A stretch of 32,346 nt of DNA from an uncultured Methylococcaceae bacterium. GTDB taxonomy: Bacteria > Pseudomonadota > Gammaproteobacteria > Methylococcales > Methylococcaceae. Where the stretch lies: NCBI GenBank assembly GCA_903857165.1, contig CAIODU010000316.1, positions 1-32,346 of the forward strand, written 5' to 3'. Positions 25,094 to 32,200 of this stretch are shown piece after piece. The notes beneath the pieces were generated by a model. The model saw nothing but the letters and a program-made list of their open reading frames with translations, searched no databases and was not told where the DNA came from. Each line of letters begins with the position of its first letter. The stretch's first letter is position 1. A program made the translations under genes and the position numbers.

Positions 25094-27043
25094 ATGGCTA
25101 CAAATATAGTAATAGACCCGGTCACCCGGATTGAAGGACACCTGCGCATTGAGGCGGAACTTGACACCGACGGAAAAACCGTCAAAAACGCATATAGCAG
25201 CAGCACGATGGCGCGCGGCATTGAAATCATCATGAAGGGCCGCGACCCCCGCGATGCGTGTCATATCTCGCAGCGCATCTGTGGCGTCTGCACCGTGGTG
25301 CATGGGCTTACCTCGGTCAGGGCAGTGGAGGATGCCCTCGGTGTCAAGGTTCCAGAGAACGCCGAACTCATCCGCAATCTGATGATAGGGGCACAGTACG
25401 TCCACGACCATGTGATGCACTTCTATCACCTACATGCGCTGGATTGGGTTGATGTGGTTTCGGCCTTGGGTGCGGACTCTTTGGCAACCGCTAAATTGGC
25501 AAAGTCAAATAACCCCGCCTACTATGCGACTCAGAGCGAGGCGGCCCTGAAGATCACCTTCGACGGCGTGAAAGCTAAATTGCAAAACCTTATTGACAGG
25601 GGGCAGCTTGGCTTGTTCGCCAACGGCTACTGGGGCCACCCAGAGTATAAACTCCCGGCTGCTGGGAACCTGCTGGCCGTCGCCCACTACTTGGATGCAC
25701 TGGGGTGGGCTAGGGAGGTGGTCAAGCTGCATACGATATTCGGCGGCAAAGACCCGCACCCAAACCTAGTGGTCGGCGGCGTACCCTGCGCGGTCAGTAG
25801 TAATTACAACAACCAAGCCAGCGAAGACTTGGGTGGCACGTCCTTAAACAAAGTCAACATGGCGAAGGTGACGGCCCTGATCACCAAAATGAAGAACTTC
25901 GTGGATCAGGTCTATGTCCCCGACACCATTTTGGTTGCTGGTTTCTATACAACCAAGGGTGTGAAGGGCCAAACAGGTTATTACGAGGGCTGGGAAAAAC
26001 GCGGCGGCACCGGCTGGAATTACCTTTGCTACGGCGAATTCCCGGAGAACGGCATCCGCGATCTGGATAGCCTCCTGATACCGCAAGGTGTGCTGCAGGG
26101 TAACGGTAGCCCGAACCTGTCCATCACACCGCTGGACATGGAAAATCCCAAGGAAATTCAGGAGTACGTCGCCCGCTCATGGTACAGCTACCTCGGTGTC
26201 ACTGGTGGCAACACAGCCGCACTTCACCCAAGTGTCGGTCAGACCAATCTAAATTATGCAGGTAGAGGCGGGCCTGCCCCAGGGGCGGGGTACACCCTTA
26301 GCAGAGATACCACGAAAGGTTACTCGTGGATCAAATCGCCGCGTTGGTGGAACAAGCCGATGGAGGTTGGTCCGCTGGCCCATGTCGTGATGATGTACGC
26401 CAAGGCAAAACTAATTCCAGTGACGGATGCCGAAAAAGCCCACGCGCAAGCAAGAGACTTAGTTGATGCCGTCTGGACAGGGCTGCTTGGACTCCCTATC
26501 ACAGACATCGACTCTACCCTCGGTCGTATTGCGGCACGAACAATCGAGACCAAGGTCATCGCAGATGCCATGTCGCGCTGGCACACCAGCCTGCTCAAAA
26601 ATATCAGTGCTGGAAAGTTGGCTACGTTTGTTACGGATGCGGATGCTGTCAACCAAAATACAAACTTGAATCCGGCTTTCAAATGGACTGACCCATTGAC
26701 GTGGAAAAGTAAGAATGGGGCGTTACTACCCGTCGGAGTGGGCTTCACTGAAGCCCCACGCGGCGCACTCGGTCACTGGGTGACGATTGATGAAAAAGGC
26801 AAAATCAAAAACTACCAGTGCATCGTCGCCAGCCAGTGGAACGCCGGGCCGAGGGACGCAGCGAATGTACCCGGCCCCTACGAGAAGTCCTTGGAAGGCC
26901 ACACTCTGGCTATTCCCACGCAGCCCTTGGAAATCTTGCGCACCATCCACAGCTTTGATCCTTGCATTGGCTGCGCGGTGCATGTCACCGGGGCGAACGG
27001 CGAAGAACTGATCAAAGTCAACGTAACGACCACTTTAAGGTAA
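25094..27043 (+). CDS. hupL: [NiFe]-hydrogenase large subunit
   Basis: The large subunit holds the Ni-Fe(CN)2CO site that splits or makes H2. Of 649 residues, the first nickel motif is RICGVCTVVH with Cys63 and Cys66, and the second is DPCIGCAVH with Cys624 and Cys627. The 19-residue tail after His630 (VTGANGEELIKVN...) is the part removed by the maturation protease. The N-terminus DPVTRIEGHLRIE is the usual group 1 signature. The protein is longer than the 570-600 residues common in group 1, the extra length being spread over the middle (about 280-420). AGGAG lies in the 56-base gap before the ATG. The tail is still encoded, as expected for an active maturation path. Confidence 0.97.
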   Translation: MATNIVIDPVTRIEGHLRIEAELDTDGKTVKNAYSSSTMARGIEIIMKGRDPRDACHISQRICGVCTVVHGLTSVRAVEDALGVKVPENAELIRNLMIGAQYVHDHVMHFYHLHALDWVDVVSALGADSLATAKLAKSNNPAYYATQSEAALKITFDGVKAKLQNLIDRGQLGLFANGYWGHPEYKLPAAGNLLAVAHYLDALGWAREVVKLHTIFGGKDPHPNLVVGGVPCAVSSNYNNQASEDLGGTSLNKVNMAKVTALITKMKNFVDQVYVPDTILVAGFYTTKGVKGQTGYYEGWEKRGGTGWNYLCYGEFPENGIRDLDSLLIPQGVLQGNGSPNLSITPLDMENPKEIQEYVARSWYSYLGVTGGNTAALHPSVGQTNLNYAGRGGPAPGAGYTLSRDTTKGYSWIKSPRWWNKPMEVGPLAHVVMMYAKAKLIPVTDAEKAHAQARDLVDAVWTGLLGLPITDIDSTLGRIAARTIETKVIADAMSRWHTSLLKNISAGKLATFVTDADAVNQNTNLNPAFKWTDPLTWKSKNGALLPVGVGFTEAPRGALGHWVTIDEKGKIKNYQCIVASQWNAGPRDAANVPGPYEKSLEGHTLAIPTQPLEILRTIHSFDPCIGCAVHVTGANGEELIKVNVTTTLR

Positions 27044-27047
27044 ACTT

Positions 27048-27635
27048 ATGAAAGCCAACTCTAAATTCCTTGCTTTCACTTTTGCAGCAATCGCGGGCAT
27101 GTTGTTCACCCCTGCGGTGTTCGCCCATACCGTCGGTGCCCACGGTGCCGGCTTTGCGGGCGGTCTGGCCCATCCTTTCTTCGGGCTTGACCACTTGCTG
27201 GCGATGATCGCCGTCGGGTTGTGGGCCGCGCAATTGGGCGGTTCCGCAATGTGGCGCGTCCCGGTGGCCTTTGTCACGGCCATGGCGGGCGGGGCCATCT
27301 TGGCCAATCCAGCCATGGACGTGTCTTGGCTGGAAACGGCTATCGCCGGTTCCGTGTTGGCCTTGGGCCTGATGGTCGCCTTCCGTCTACGTTTGCCCAG
27401 TCTGCCGGGCTTGGTGGCGGTTGCTGTTTTCGCACTGTTCCATGGATTCGCGCATGGCTTGGAAATGCCCCAAACCGCCTCGCCTCTGGGGTACGGTCTT
27501 GGATTTTTGCTGGCGACCGCCAGTCTCCATTTGGCTGGCATCTTCTTAGGTTTGGCCATGGGGCGTAAACGCTTCATATTGCAAGCGGGGGGGGTGGCAA
27601 TCGCCGCCGCCGGACTTTTGCTGATGGCAGCATGA
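27048..27635 (+). CDS. hupE: HupE/UreJ family nickel transporter
   Basis: This 195-residue membrane protein probably brings Ni2+ into the cell for hydrogenase assembly. It has an N-terminal signal peptide (FTFAAIAGMLFTPAVFAH), then about six membrane helices. The family motif HPFFGLDHLLAMIAVGLWA (near 43-61) and a second His pair (LFHGFAHGLEM) carry the metal-binding histidines. It starts four bases after the hupL stop, so it is co-transcribed with the structural genes. A strong hairpin at 27699-27725 follows. Confidence 0.93.
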   Translation: MKANSKFLAFTFAAIAGMLFTPAVFAHTVGAHGAGFAGGLAHPFFGLDHLLAMIAVGLWAAQLGGSAMWRVPVAFVTAMAGGAILANPAMDVSWLETAIAGSVLALGLMVAFRLRLPSLPGLVAVAVFALFHGFAHGLEMPQTASPLGYGLGFLLATASLHLAGIFLGLAMGRKRFILQAGGVAIAAAGLLLMAA

Positions 27636-27698
27636 TACAATCGCCCCATGGTTGAGAACCCAAGACTACTTTTTGTTGACGTAGCTTAGTGTCACCAC

Positions 27699-27725
27699 AA
27701 CCCCTCTCCCAAAAAGAGAGGGGTT
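27699..27725 (+). terminator. Hairpin after hupE
   Basis: AACCCCTCTC (27699-27708), a 7-nt loop CCAAAAA, and GAGAGGGGTT (27716-27725) form a perfect 10-bp stem, followed by a T-rich stretch (TGTCATTGTCTTTATT). It fits a rho-independent terminator or attenuator between hupE and hypC. The same 'CCCCTCTC...GAGAGGGG' unit also occurs as a dispersed repeat in some genomes. Confidence 0.6.
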
Positions 27726-27755
27726 TGTCATTGTCTTTATTGGAGGTTATTTCCC

Positions 27756-27995
27756 ATGTGCTTAGCTGTGCCTATGCAAATTACCCACATTGACGGATTC
27801 GATGCGCGTTGTTCAGCGCGGGGAGTGGAGCGCAATGTTAGCCTGTTCCTATTGCAGGGCGAACCTGTAAACATTGGGGATTACGTGTTGATCCATGTGG
27901 GCTACGCGATACAGACGCTATCGGCGGAGCAGGCCCAATCGACTTGGGAATTGTTCGACCAAATATTGGACGAAGAACCCCTGCTCAATGCATGA
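27756..27995 (+). CDS. hypC: Hydrogenase maturation chaperone HypC
   Basis: HypC binds HypD and carries the Fe(CN)2CO unit to the large-subunit precursor. The 79-residue protein begins MCLAVPMQI, with the essential Cys2 and the typical HypC N-terminus, and has GDYVLIHVGYAIQTL and the Ala/Glu-rich helix SAEQAQSTWELFDQIL. GGAGG lies nine bases before the ATG. The stop overlaps hypA by eight bases. It follows the terminator-like hairpin, so it may be the start of a second transcript. Confidence 0.95.
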   Translation: MCLAVPMQITHIDGFDARCSARGVERNVSLFLLQGEPVNIGDYVLIHVGYAIQTLSAEQAQSTWELFDQILDEEPLLNA

Positions 27996-28338
27996 GCTTT
28001 CCCTTTGTCAGGATTTGATTGACCAAGTGACGGAACTGGCCCGCAAACATCGTGCGAAATCCGTTGCCTGTGTCAAAGTGCAGATCGGTCAGTTGGCCGG
28101 GGTGGAACCCCTGTTACTGGAGAGTGCATTCACCATTGCCCGCGCCGGCACCGTGGCCGAACAGGCGGAGATGATTACCGAAGTGGTTGCGCCTTGTGTG
28201 TTGTGCAATACTTGTGGAGCCGAGTCCGAGGTGACGCCTTCCAACTTGCTTTGTCTGGCGTGTGGTGGGAACAACACACGTTTAATCAGAGGTGATGAAC
28301 TCATTCTGGCAAGGGTTGAACTGGTGGTGGATGATTAG
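27988..28338 (+). CDS. hypA: Hydrogenase nickel-insertion protein HypA
   Basis: HypA delivers nickel to the large subunit together with HypB. The 116-residue protein starts MHELSLCQ, with the Ni-binding His2-Glu3. I chose this ATG at 27988 over an upstream in-frame TTG because it gives the canonical N-terminus and overlaps hypC by eight bases. The zinc site is CNTC...CLAC with a preceding CVLC. The frame continues to VELVVDD. The next hyp gene is 1.17 kb away, across an AT-rich pair of unrelated genes. Confidence 0.95.
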   Translation: MHELSLCQDLIDQVTELARKHRAKSVACVKVQIGQLAGVEPLLLESAFTIARAGTVAEQAEMITEVVAPCVLCNTCGAESEVTPSNLLCLACGGNNTRLIRGDELILARVELVVDD

Positions 28339-28401
28339 AGCTTTAACGTCAGTTGGCTGCGGGTCATTTCACATTAGACTTGAACAAGCTAAGGCAATCC
28401 C

Positions 28402-28821
28402 ATGAAAAAACTCCAAGCACTTGTTTTATTGCCTATGGATGCGTCTTACAAACGTATTGCAGAAGTAATTGAAATTACCTTAAATCAAGCAGGTGTAACC
28501 CCTATATTGCCCAGAGATATAATGTGGCAAAACACTAGAGGTATGCTTGATGCCATGACTAATGCGATTCAAGAAGCAGATATTATCGTGGCAGATGTGT
28601 CGAGCAGTAATCCGAATATATTCTTTGAATTAGGATTTGCCCTTGCATTCAGAAAACCAACAATAGTTATGCTTAGCACTAATGCGGTTGGAGGTATTCC
28701 TTCCGATATAGCGGGATATATGATGGTTACCTATGATCCGGATGATATGTCCTCTCTTGAAAAAAAAATATTCCGATTTATTGAATATCAGGTAAAAAGG
28801 CGGAGTGCTAGTAATGCCTAG
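28402..28821 (+). CDS. Nucleoside 2-deoxyribosyltransferase-like protein (first of pair)
   Basis: The 139-residue protein has the NDT/TIR-like Rossmann core: ALVLLPMDASYKRIA at the N-terminus, then DAMTNAIQEADIIVADVSS, NPNIFFELGFALAFRKPTIV with Glu76 at the position of the catalytic nucleophile of NDT enzymes. NDT relatives cleave or swap N-glycosidic bonds of nucleosides, and related folds act as NAD- or nucleotide-cleaving effectors in defence systems. It lacks any second domain. It overlaps the next gene by eight bases and sits between hypA and hypB, with no known link to hydrogenase maturation. Its AT-rich composition argues for insertion. Function of this subfamily: unknown to me. Confidence 0.7.
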   Translation: MKKLQALVLLPMDASYKRIAEVIEITLNQAGVTPILPRDIMWQNTRGMLDAMTNAIQEADIIVADVSSSNPNIFFELGFALAFRKPTIVMLSTNAVGGIPSDIAGYMMVTYDPDDMSSLEKKIFRFIEYQVKRRSASNA

Positions 28822-29461
28822 CCAAGGATATTGCTTTGTGGCAATGCCGTTTAAGCCTGAGTTTAATTTTTTCTTCCTTTACATCAAGCAGTATTTGGAG
28901 AGAAACTACGGGTTGCATATCGAAAGGGGGGATTCCAGTGTACTCACAATACCGTTGATGGATAAAATCCGAGATCAAATTCTTAGATCTGATTTAATAA
29001 TAGGGGATGTGACTGGGAGTAACGCAAATGTATTCTACGAACTTGGCATAGCACACGCGATTGGAAAGCCGATATTGTTCCTTACGCAAAAACCTCCAGA
29101 AGATGCTCCCGTTGATATTAGACAATATGAGTTTATTCAATATGATTTGGGAAAGCATGAGGAATTTACACTTAAATTAGACAATGCAATTCGCAATGCT
29201 TTTGGTAAGAAATACAAAGGATTGTACGATAAAGCATATGAACTTCTTCTTAGATTCAATAAAGATACGGGTTTGAATTGTCAACAACGGGATTTTGAAA
29301 GTTTTCAATCGGTGGTTATGCGTGGAGAACAAACCGGGGGTATTCCACCTATCGAAGATGAATACATGCTCGCTGAATTTGTTCTGCCTAAAATAATCAA
29401 CGATTTCACTGATCCGATTGTAATAAAGAAATATAATGAATGGACACCATTGCTTTTGTGA
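28814..29461 (+). CDS. Nucleoside 2-deoxyribosyltransferase-like protein with C-terminal extension (second of pair)
   Basis: The 215-residue protein starts at the ATG at 28814; a GTG nine bases earlier is in frame but gives a longer overlap. Residues 7-14 (CFVAMPFK) and 53-88 (RDQILRSDLIIGDVTG, NANVFYELGIAHAIGKPIL) are the NDT-like core, with Glu76 matching Glu76 of the partner without gaps. From about residue 125 it has an extra 90-residue helical C-terminal part (KYKGLYDKAYELLLRF; EDEYMLAEFVLPKI) that I do not recognise. The eight-base overlap implies coupled translation of two diverged paralogues, perhaps a hetero-oligomer in which the tail gives specificity. That last point is inference. 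Confidence 0.7.
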   Translation: MPSQGYCFVAMPFKPEFNFFFLYIKQYLERNYGLHIERGDSSVLTIPLMDKIRDQILRSDLIIGDVTGSNANVFYELGIAHAIGKPILFLTQKPPEDAPVDIRQYEFIQYDLGKHEEFTLKLDNAIRNAFGKKYKGLYDKAYELLLRFNKDTGLNCQQRDFESFQSVVMRGEQTGGIPPIEDEYMLAEFVLPKIINDFTDPIVIKKYNEWTPLLL

Positions 29462-29508
29462 TTACTGTTTTTTTCAATAAGCTTTAAACCTCTAAAGGGT
29501 AACGAATC

Positions 29509-30357
29509 ATGTGCGACACCTGCGGATGCAATATCACTGACGGCAACCGTCATTTACTAACCCCCCCCAAGGGGCGTTCCAAGCTCGGCCAAACGCCCGA
29601 GAAAATCCTCAATAACCTGCTGCTGCATAACGACCAACAGGCCGATCTCAACCGTGCCAGGTTTGACAGCCACGGCGTATTGACCATTAACCTGATGTCC
29701 TCGCCTGGATCGGGTAAAACCGCTTTGTTGGAAGCCACCATTCGGAAACTAGGCGGATCGTTGCGGATGGCGGTCATCGAAGGCGATCTGGAAACAGAGA
29801 ACGATGCCGACCGTATACGCGCATTAGGCGTGCCCGCCCACCAAATCACCACCGGGACCGCTTGCCATTTGGATGCGCATCTTGTGGAAAAGGCACTGGA
29901 TCATCTGAACTTGGACGATTTGGATGTGCTATTCATCGAAAACGTCGGCAATCTGGTTTGTCCGGCGAGTTTTGACCTGGGTCATCATCGTAATGTGGCA
30001 TTGCTTTCTGTCACTGAAGGTGACGACAAACCGGCCAAATATCCGGTGATGTTCCGCGCCGCCGACCTGATGTTGATCAGCAAGACCGACATTCTGCCCT
30101 ATCTGCCGGAGTTCTCGCCGGACAAGGCGGAAGCCTGCCTGCGTCGGTTGGCTTCCAATGCACCCTCCTTGCGCCTGTCATCCAAGAGCGGAGAAGGTTT
30201 GGAAGATTGGATAGGCTGGTTGCAAGCGGAGCTGACACGCTATCGTGAAGCCCGCCGCCAACAACAGACGCTAAAACCCAATGTGCAACAAGAAGGACGA
30301 ATGTTGCATCGCGCCCAACCTGAGATTCGCTTCGTGCCAGTCAAACGGACGGCGTGA
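29509..30357 (+). CDS. hypB: Hydrogenase nickel-insertion GTPase HypB
   Basis: HypB hydrolyses GTP to drive nickel transfer to the large subunit. The 282-residue protein begins MCDTCGC, the high-affinity nickel motif CxxCGC. The P-loop is SSPGSGKT at 64-71, followed by VIEGDLETENDADRIRA, FIENVGNLVCP and LLSVTEGDDKP, with the guanine-specific motif in LISKTDIL. A His-rich nickel-storage stretch is absent. AAAGGG lies about ten bases before the ATG. A run of eight Cs at 29561-29568 near the start is a possible slip site. It is separated from hypA by the inserted NDT-like pair. Confidence 0.96.
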   Translation: MCDTCGCNITDGNRHLLTPPKGRSKLGQTPEKILNNLLLHNDQQADLNRARFDSHGVLTINLMSSPGSGKTALLEATIRKLGGSLRMAVIEGDLETENDADRIRALGVPAHQITTGTACHLDAHLVEKALDHLNLDDLDVLFIENVGNLVCPASFDLGHHRNVALLSVTEGDDKPAKYPVMFRAADLMLISKTDILPYLPEFSPDKAEACLRRLASNAPSLRLSSKSGEGLEDWIGWLQAELTRYREARRQQQTLKPNVQQEGRMLHRAQPEIRFVPVKRTA

Positions 30358-30358
30358 T

Positions 30359-30422
30359 TTCGTGGGAGCTATTCGCAAGCGCGATAATGGGTGTTTTCGA
30401 AGTTAAAAAACGCTCCCACGAA
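30359..30422. repeat. REP-like palindromic repeat between hypB and hypD
   Basis: TTCGTGGGAGC (30359-30369) and GCTCCCACGAA (30412-30422) form a perfect 11-bp inverted repeat around a 42-base centre that includes ATTCGCAAGCGCG. The outer sequence resembles the GTGGGAGC-type REP elements of Pseudomonas relatives. It lies one base past the hypB stop. Confidence 0.75.
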
Positions 30423-30470
30423 TGCGTTTCGCTTTTACCTATCATGAGCAAACTCTAAAAGAAACCCCCA

Positions 30471-31595
30471 ATGACGAGTCCCAATCCTGCTAGCATGGCC
30501 CGACAGAAGCTGGCGCAGATTTGCGCGCTGGACTTTCCCGGCGAAGTCCGCATCATGAATGTCTGTGGCGGGCATGAACGCTCCATTTCCATGGCGGGCT
30601 TGCGCACCATTTTGCCCAAGCAAATCCGCCTGATACCGGGGCCGGGCTGCCCGGTTTGCATCTGCCCTGAGGAGGATATTTATCAGGCCATGCAATTGGC
30701 ATTGAAAGAGAAGGTCATTGTGGTCAGTTTCGGCGACATGCTGCGAGTGCCAGTCAACGTACCCAAGAATGAAATCCGTTCGTTGGAACAGGCCAAGGCT
30801 GCCGGTGCGGATGTCCGGCCCATCGCCTCGCCCAGGGATGCCGTGCGCATTGCCAACGAAAACCCGGCAACGCCTGTCGTGTTCCATGCGGTGGGTTTCG
30901 AGACGACCTTGGCGCCGATTGCCGCGATGATCGAAGAAGGGCTCCCTGAAAATCTGTTCCTGCTGCTGAGTGGCCGGCTGACTTGGCCGGCCGTCGCCGC
31001 GTTGCTGGATTCGGAGGAACCGGGCTTTGACGCGCTGATCGCCCCCGGCCATGTTTCCACAGTGATGGGGCCTGAAGAATGGGATTTCGTCGTGAAGGAT
31101 CACCACATCCCCACTGCCATCGCCGGTTTCATGCCGGACAGCCTTCTCGAAGCGGTCTATTCGGTGTTGCAACAAAAATTCAAGCAAACCCCAAAACTGG
31201 AGAACTGCTACACATTGGCGGTCAAGCCGGGCGGCAACCCCACCGCTAGAAAATGCCTTGCGGACTGTTTCGATGTAGTCACGGCCAATTGGCGGGGCAT
31301 AGGACCGATTCCTGCCTCAGGATACGAATTAAAGTCCAAATACGATGCCCACAATGCCCGCTTGCAATTTCCCAGCTATAACGATCAAGCACGGAAACAT
31401 GCGGGCGAAATGCCCCCAGGCTGCGATTGCGCCCGCGTGGTGTTGGGCAAGATCAACCCGTCGGAATGCCGCATTTACGGCTCGGCCTGCACCCCGCGCA
31501 ACCCGGTCGGCCCGTGCATGGTGTCCGACGAGGGCGCTTGCAGGATTTGGTGGGCGGCGGGGGTGAGGAAAGAAACGGCGTCAATGGACACTTGA
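30471..31595 (+). CDS. hypD: Hydrogenase maturation scaffold HypD
   Basis: HypD is a [4Fe-4S] protein on which the Fe(CN)2CO unit is built together with HypC. The 374-residue protein has the conserved MNVCGGHE at about 29-36 (Cys32), GPGCPVCICP with Cys60 and Cys63, SFGDMLRVP, and the C-terminal cysteine group (PPGCDCARVVLGKINPSECR, SACTPRNPVGPCMVSDEGAC) that binds the cluster. It is the last recognisable hyp gene on this strand. hypE is at the other side of the locus and hypF is not seen. A REP-like palindrome lies between hypB and this gene. Confidence 0.97.
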   Translation: MTSPNPASMARQKLAQICALDFPGEVRIMNVCGGHERSISMAGLRTILPKQIRLIPGPGCPVCICPEEDIYQAMQLALKEKVIVVSFGDMLRVPVNVPKNEIRSLEQAKAAGADVRPIASPRDAVRIANENPATPVVFHAVGFETTLAPIAAMIEEGLPENLFLLLSGRLTWPAVAALLDSEEPGFDALIAPGHVSTVMGPEEWDFVVKDHHIPTAIAGFMPDSLLEAVYSVLQQKFKQTPKLENCYTLAVKPGGNPTARKCLADCFDVVTANWRGIGPIPASGYELKSKYDAHNARLQFPSYNDQARKHAGEMPPGCDCARVVLGKINPSECRIYGSACTPRNPVGPCMVSDEGACRIWWAAGVRKETASMDT

Positions 31596-31660
31596 GAAAC
31601 CTTGTTGCATCAGATTTAATACGCGCTTGTTTAAGCAATCCTAACAGCAAGGTCAACACG

Positions 31661-32062
31661 ATGAAAACTCCAAAAATCCTTTTATCTTCCGCCCTTTTCA
31701 GCCTGTGCCTCTATTTGGGCGTGGCTACCGCCGCGACCCATCCGGTGCAGTTTGCCAAAGGTTCTACTTCTAGCACGGTAAAGGGCGTGATCAAAGGCTC
31801 GGCCACGGAGGATTATGTTTTGGGTGCAGCCAGCGGGCAGACCATGAACGTCAAGCTATCGGCAAAAAGCACTTTGATTTATTTCAACGTGCTAAAGCCG
31901 GGTTCGGACGAGGCTATTTTCGTTGGTTCTTCGGAAGGGAAAAATAGCTGGTCCGGTTCGCTGCCCAGTGATGGCGATTACACCGTGCGCGTTTACACCA
32001 TGGGCAAGGGCAAGGATGCCGGTCATGTCACACCGTTCAGCTTGAGCGTTTCCATCAAATAG
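31661..32062 (+). CDS. Small secreted PliG-like protein (g-type lysozyme inhibitor family)
   Basis: I start this 133-residue protein at the ATG at 31661 because a clean signal peptide (KILLSSALFSLCLYLGVATAA) follows; longer in-frame starts run through hypD. The mature part is a beta-sandwich-like domain: VQFAKGSTSSTVKGVIKGSA, DYVLGAASGQTMNVKLS, TLIYFNVLKPGS, SWSGSLPSDGDYTVRVY. This matches the periplasmic inhibitors of g-type lysozyme. Similar domains in other exported proteins have no proven role. It is unrelated to hydrogenase function and probably marks the end of the locus. No recognised promoter is seen in the 65-base gap. Confidence 0.6.
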   Translation: MKTPKILLSSALFSLCLYLGVATAATHPVQFAKGSTSSTVKGVIKGSATEDYVLGAASGQTMNVKLSAKSTLIYFNVLKPGSDEAIFVGSSEGKNSWSGSLPSDGDYTVRVYTMGKGKDAGHVTPFSLSVSIK

Positions 32063-32079
32063 GCGTGTAGCCAATTTGT

Positions 32080-32200
32080 TCTGGTTTCCACGCTCCAGCC
32101 CCCTTCGGCTACGCTCAGGACATGCGTGGGAACCGCTTTCGCCCCGCTCCAGCGGGTTGCGCACAGAATATCTGCCGTTTGCATTCCCACGCAGGAGCGT
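32080..32200. repeat. REP-like repeat with an expanded, nested loop
   Basis: GGTTTCCACGC (32083-32093) pairs with GCGTGGGAACC (32124-32134) with one mismatch. A second half (ATTCCCACGCAGGAGCG) ends at 32199. This is the same family as the element inside hsdS at 2855-2959. Here the first loop is 30 nt instead of 4 and carries an extra CCTTCGGCTACGCTCAGGA stretch, likely another repeat inserted into the loop. Confidence 0.8.

Larger units (their letters stand above)
28339..29487. repeat. AT-rich segment between 8-bp direct repeats (AGCTTTAA)
   Basis: AGCTTTAA occurs at 28339-28346, directly after the hypA stop, and again at 29480-29487, just before hypB. It encloses exactly the two NDT-like genes. 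Composition inside is clearly more AT-rich than the hyp genes. The pair of sites resembles a target-site duplication, but no transposase or terminal inverted repeat is visible. Confidence 0.45.

Noticed and set aside
27895-27987. In-frame 5' extension of hypA
   Set aside because: It lies inside hypC and lacks the canonical MHEL start of HypA, which occurs at 27988.
29561-29568. C8 run in hypB as a phase-variation switch
   Set aside because: hypB is a housekeeping maturation gene and the run encodes the weakly conserved linker after the CxxCGC motif; nothing else suggests switching.
31427-31660. Long N-terminal extension of the PliG-like ORF
   Set aside because: This part is the hypD gene read in another frame; a signal peptide begins exactly at 31661.
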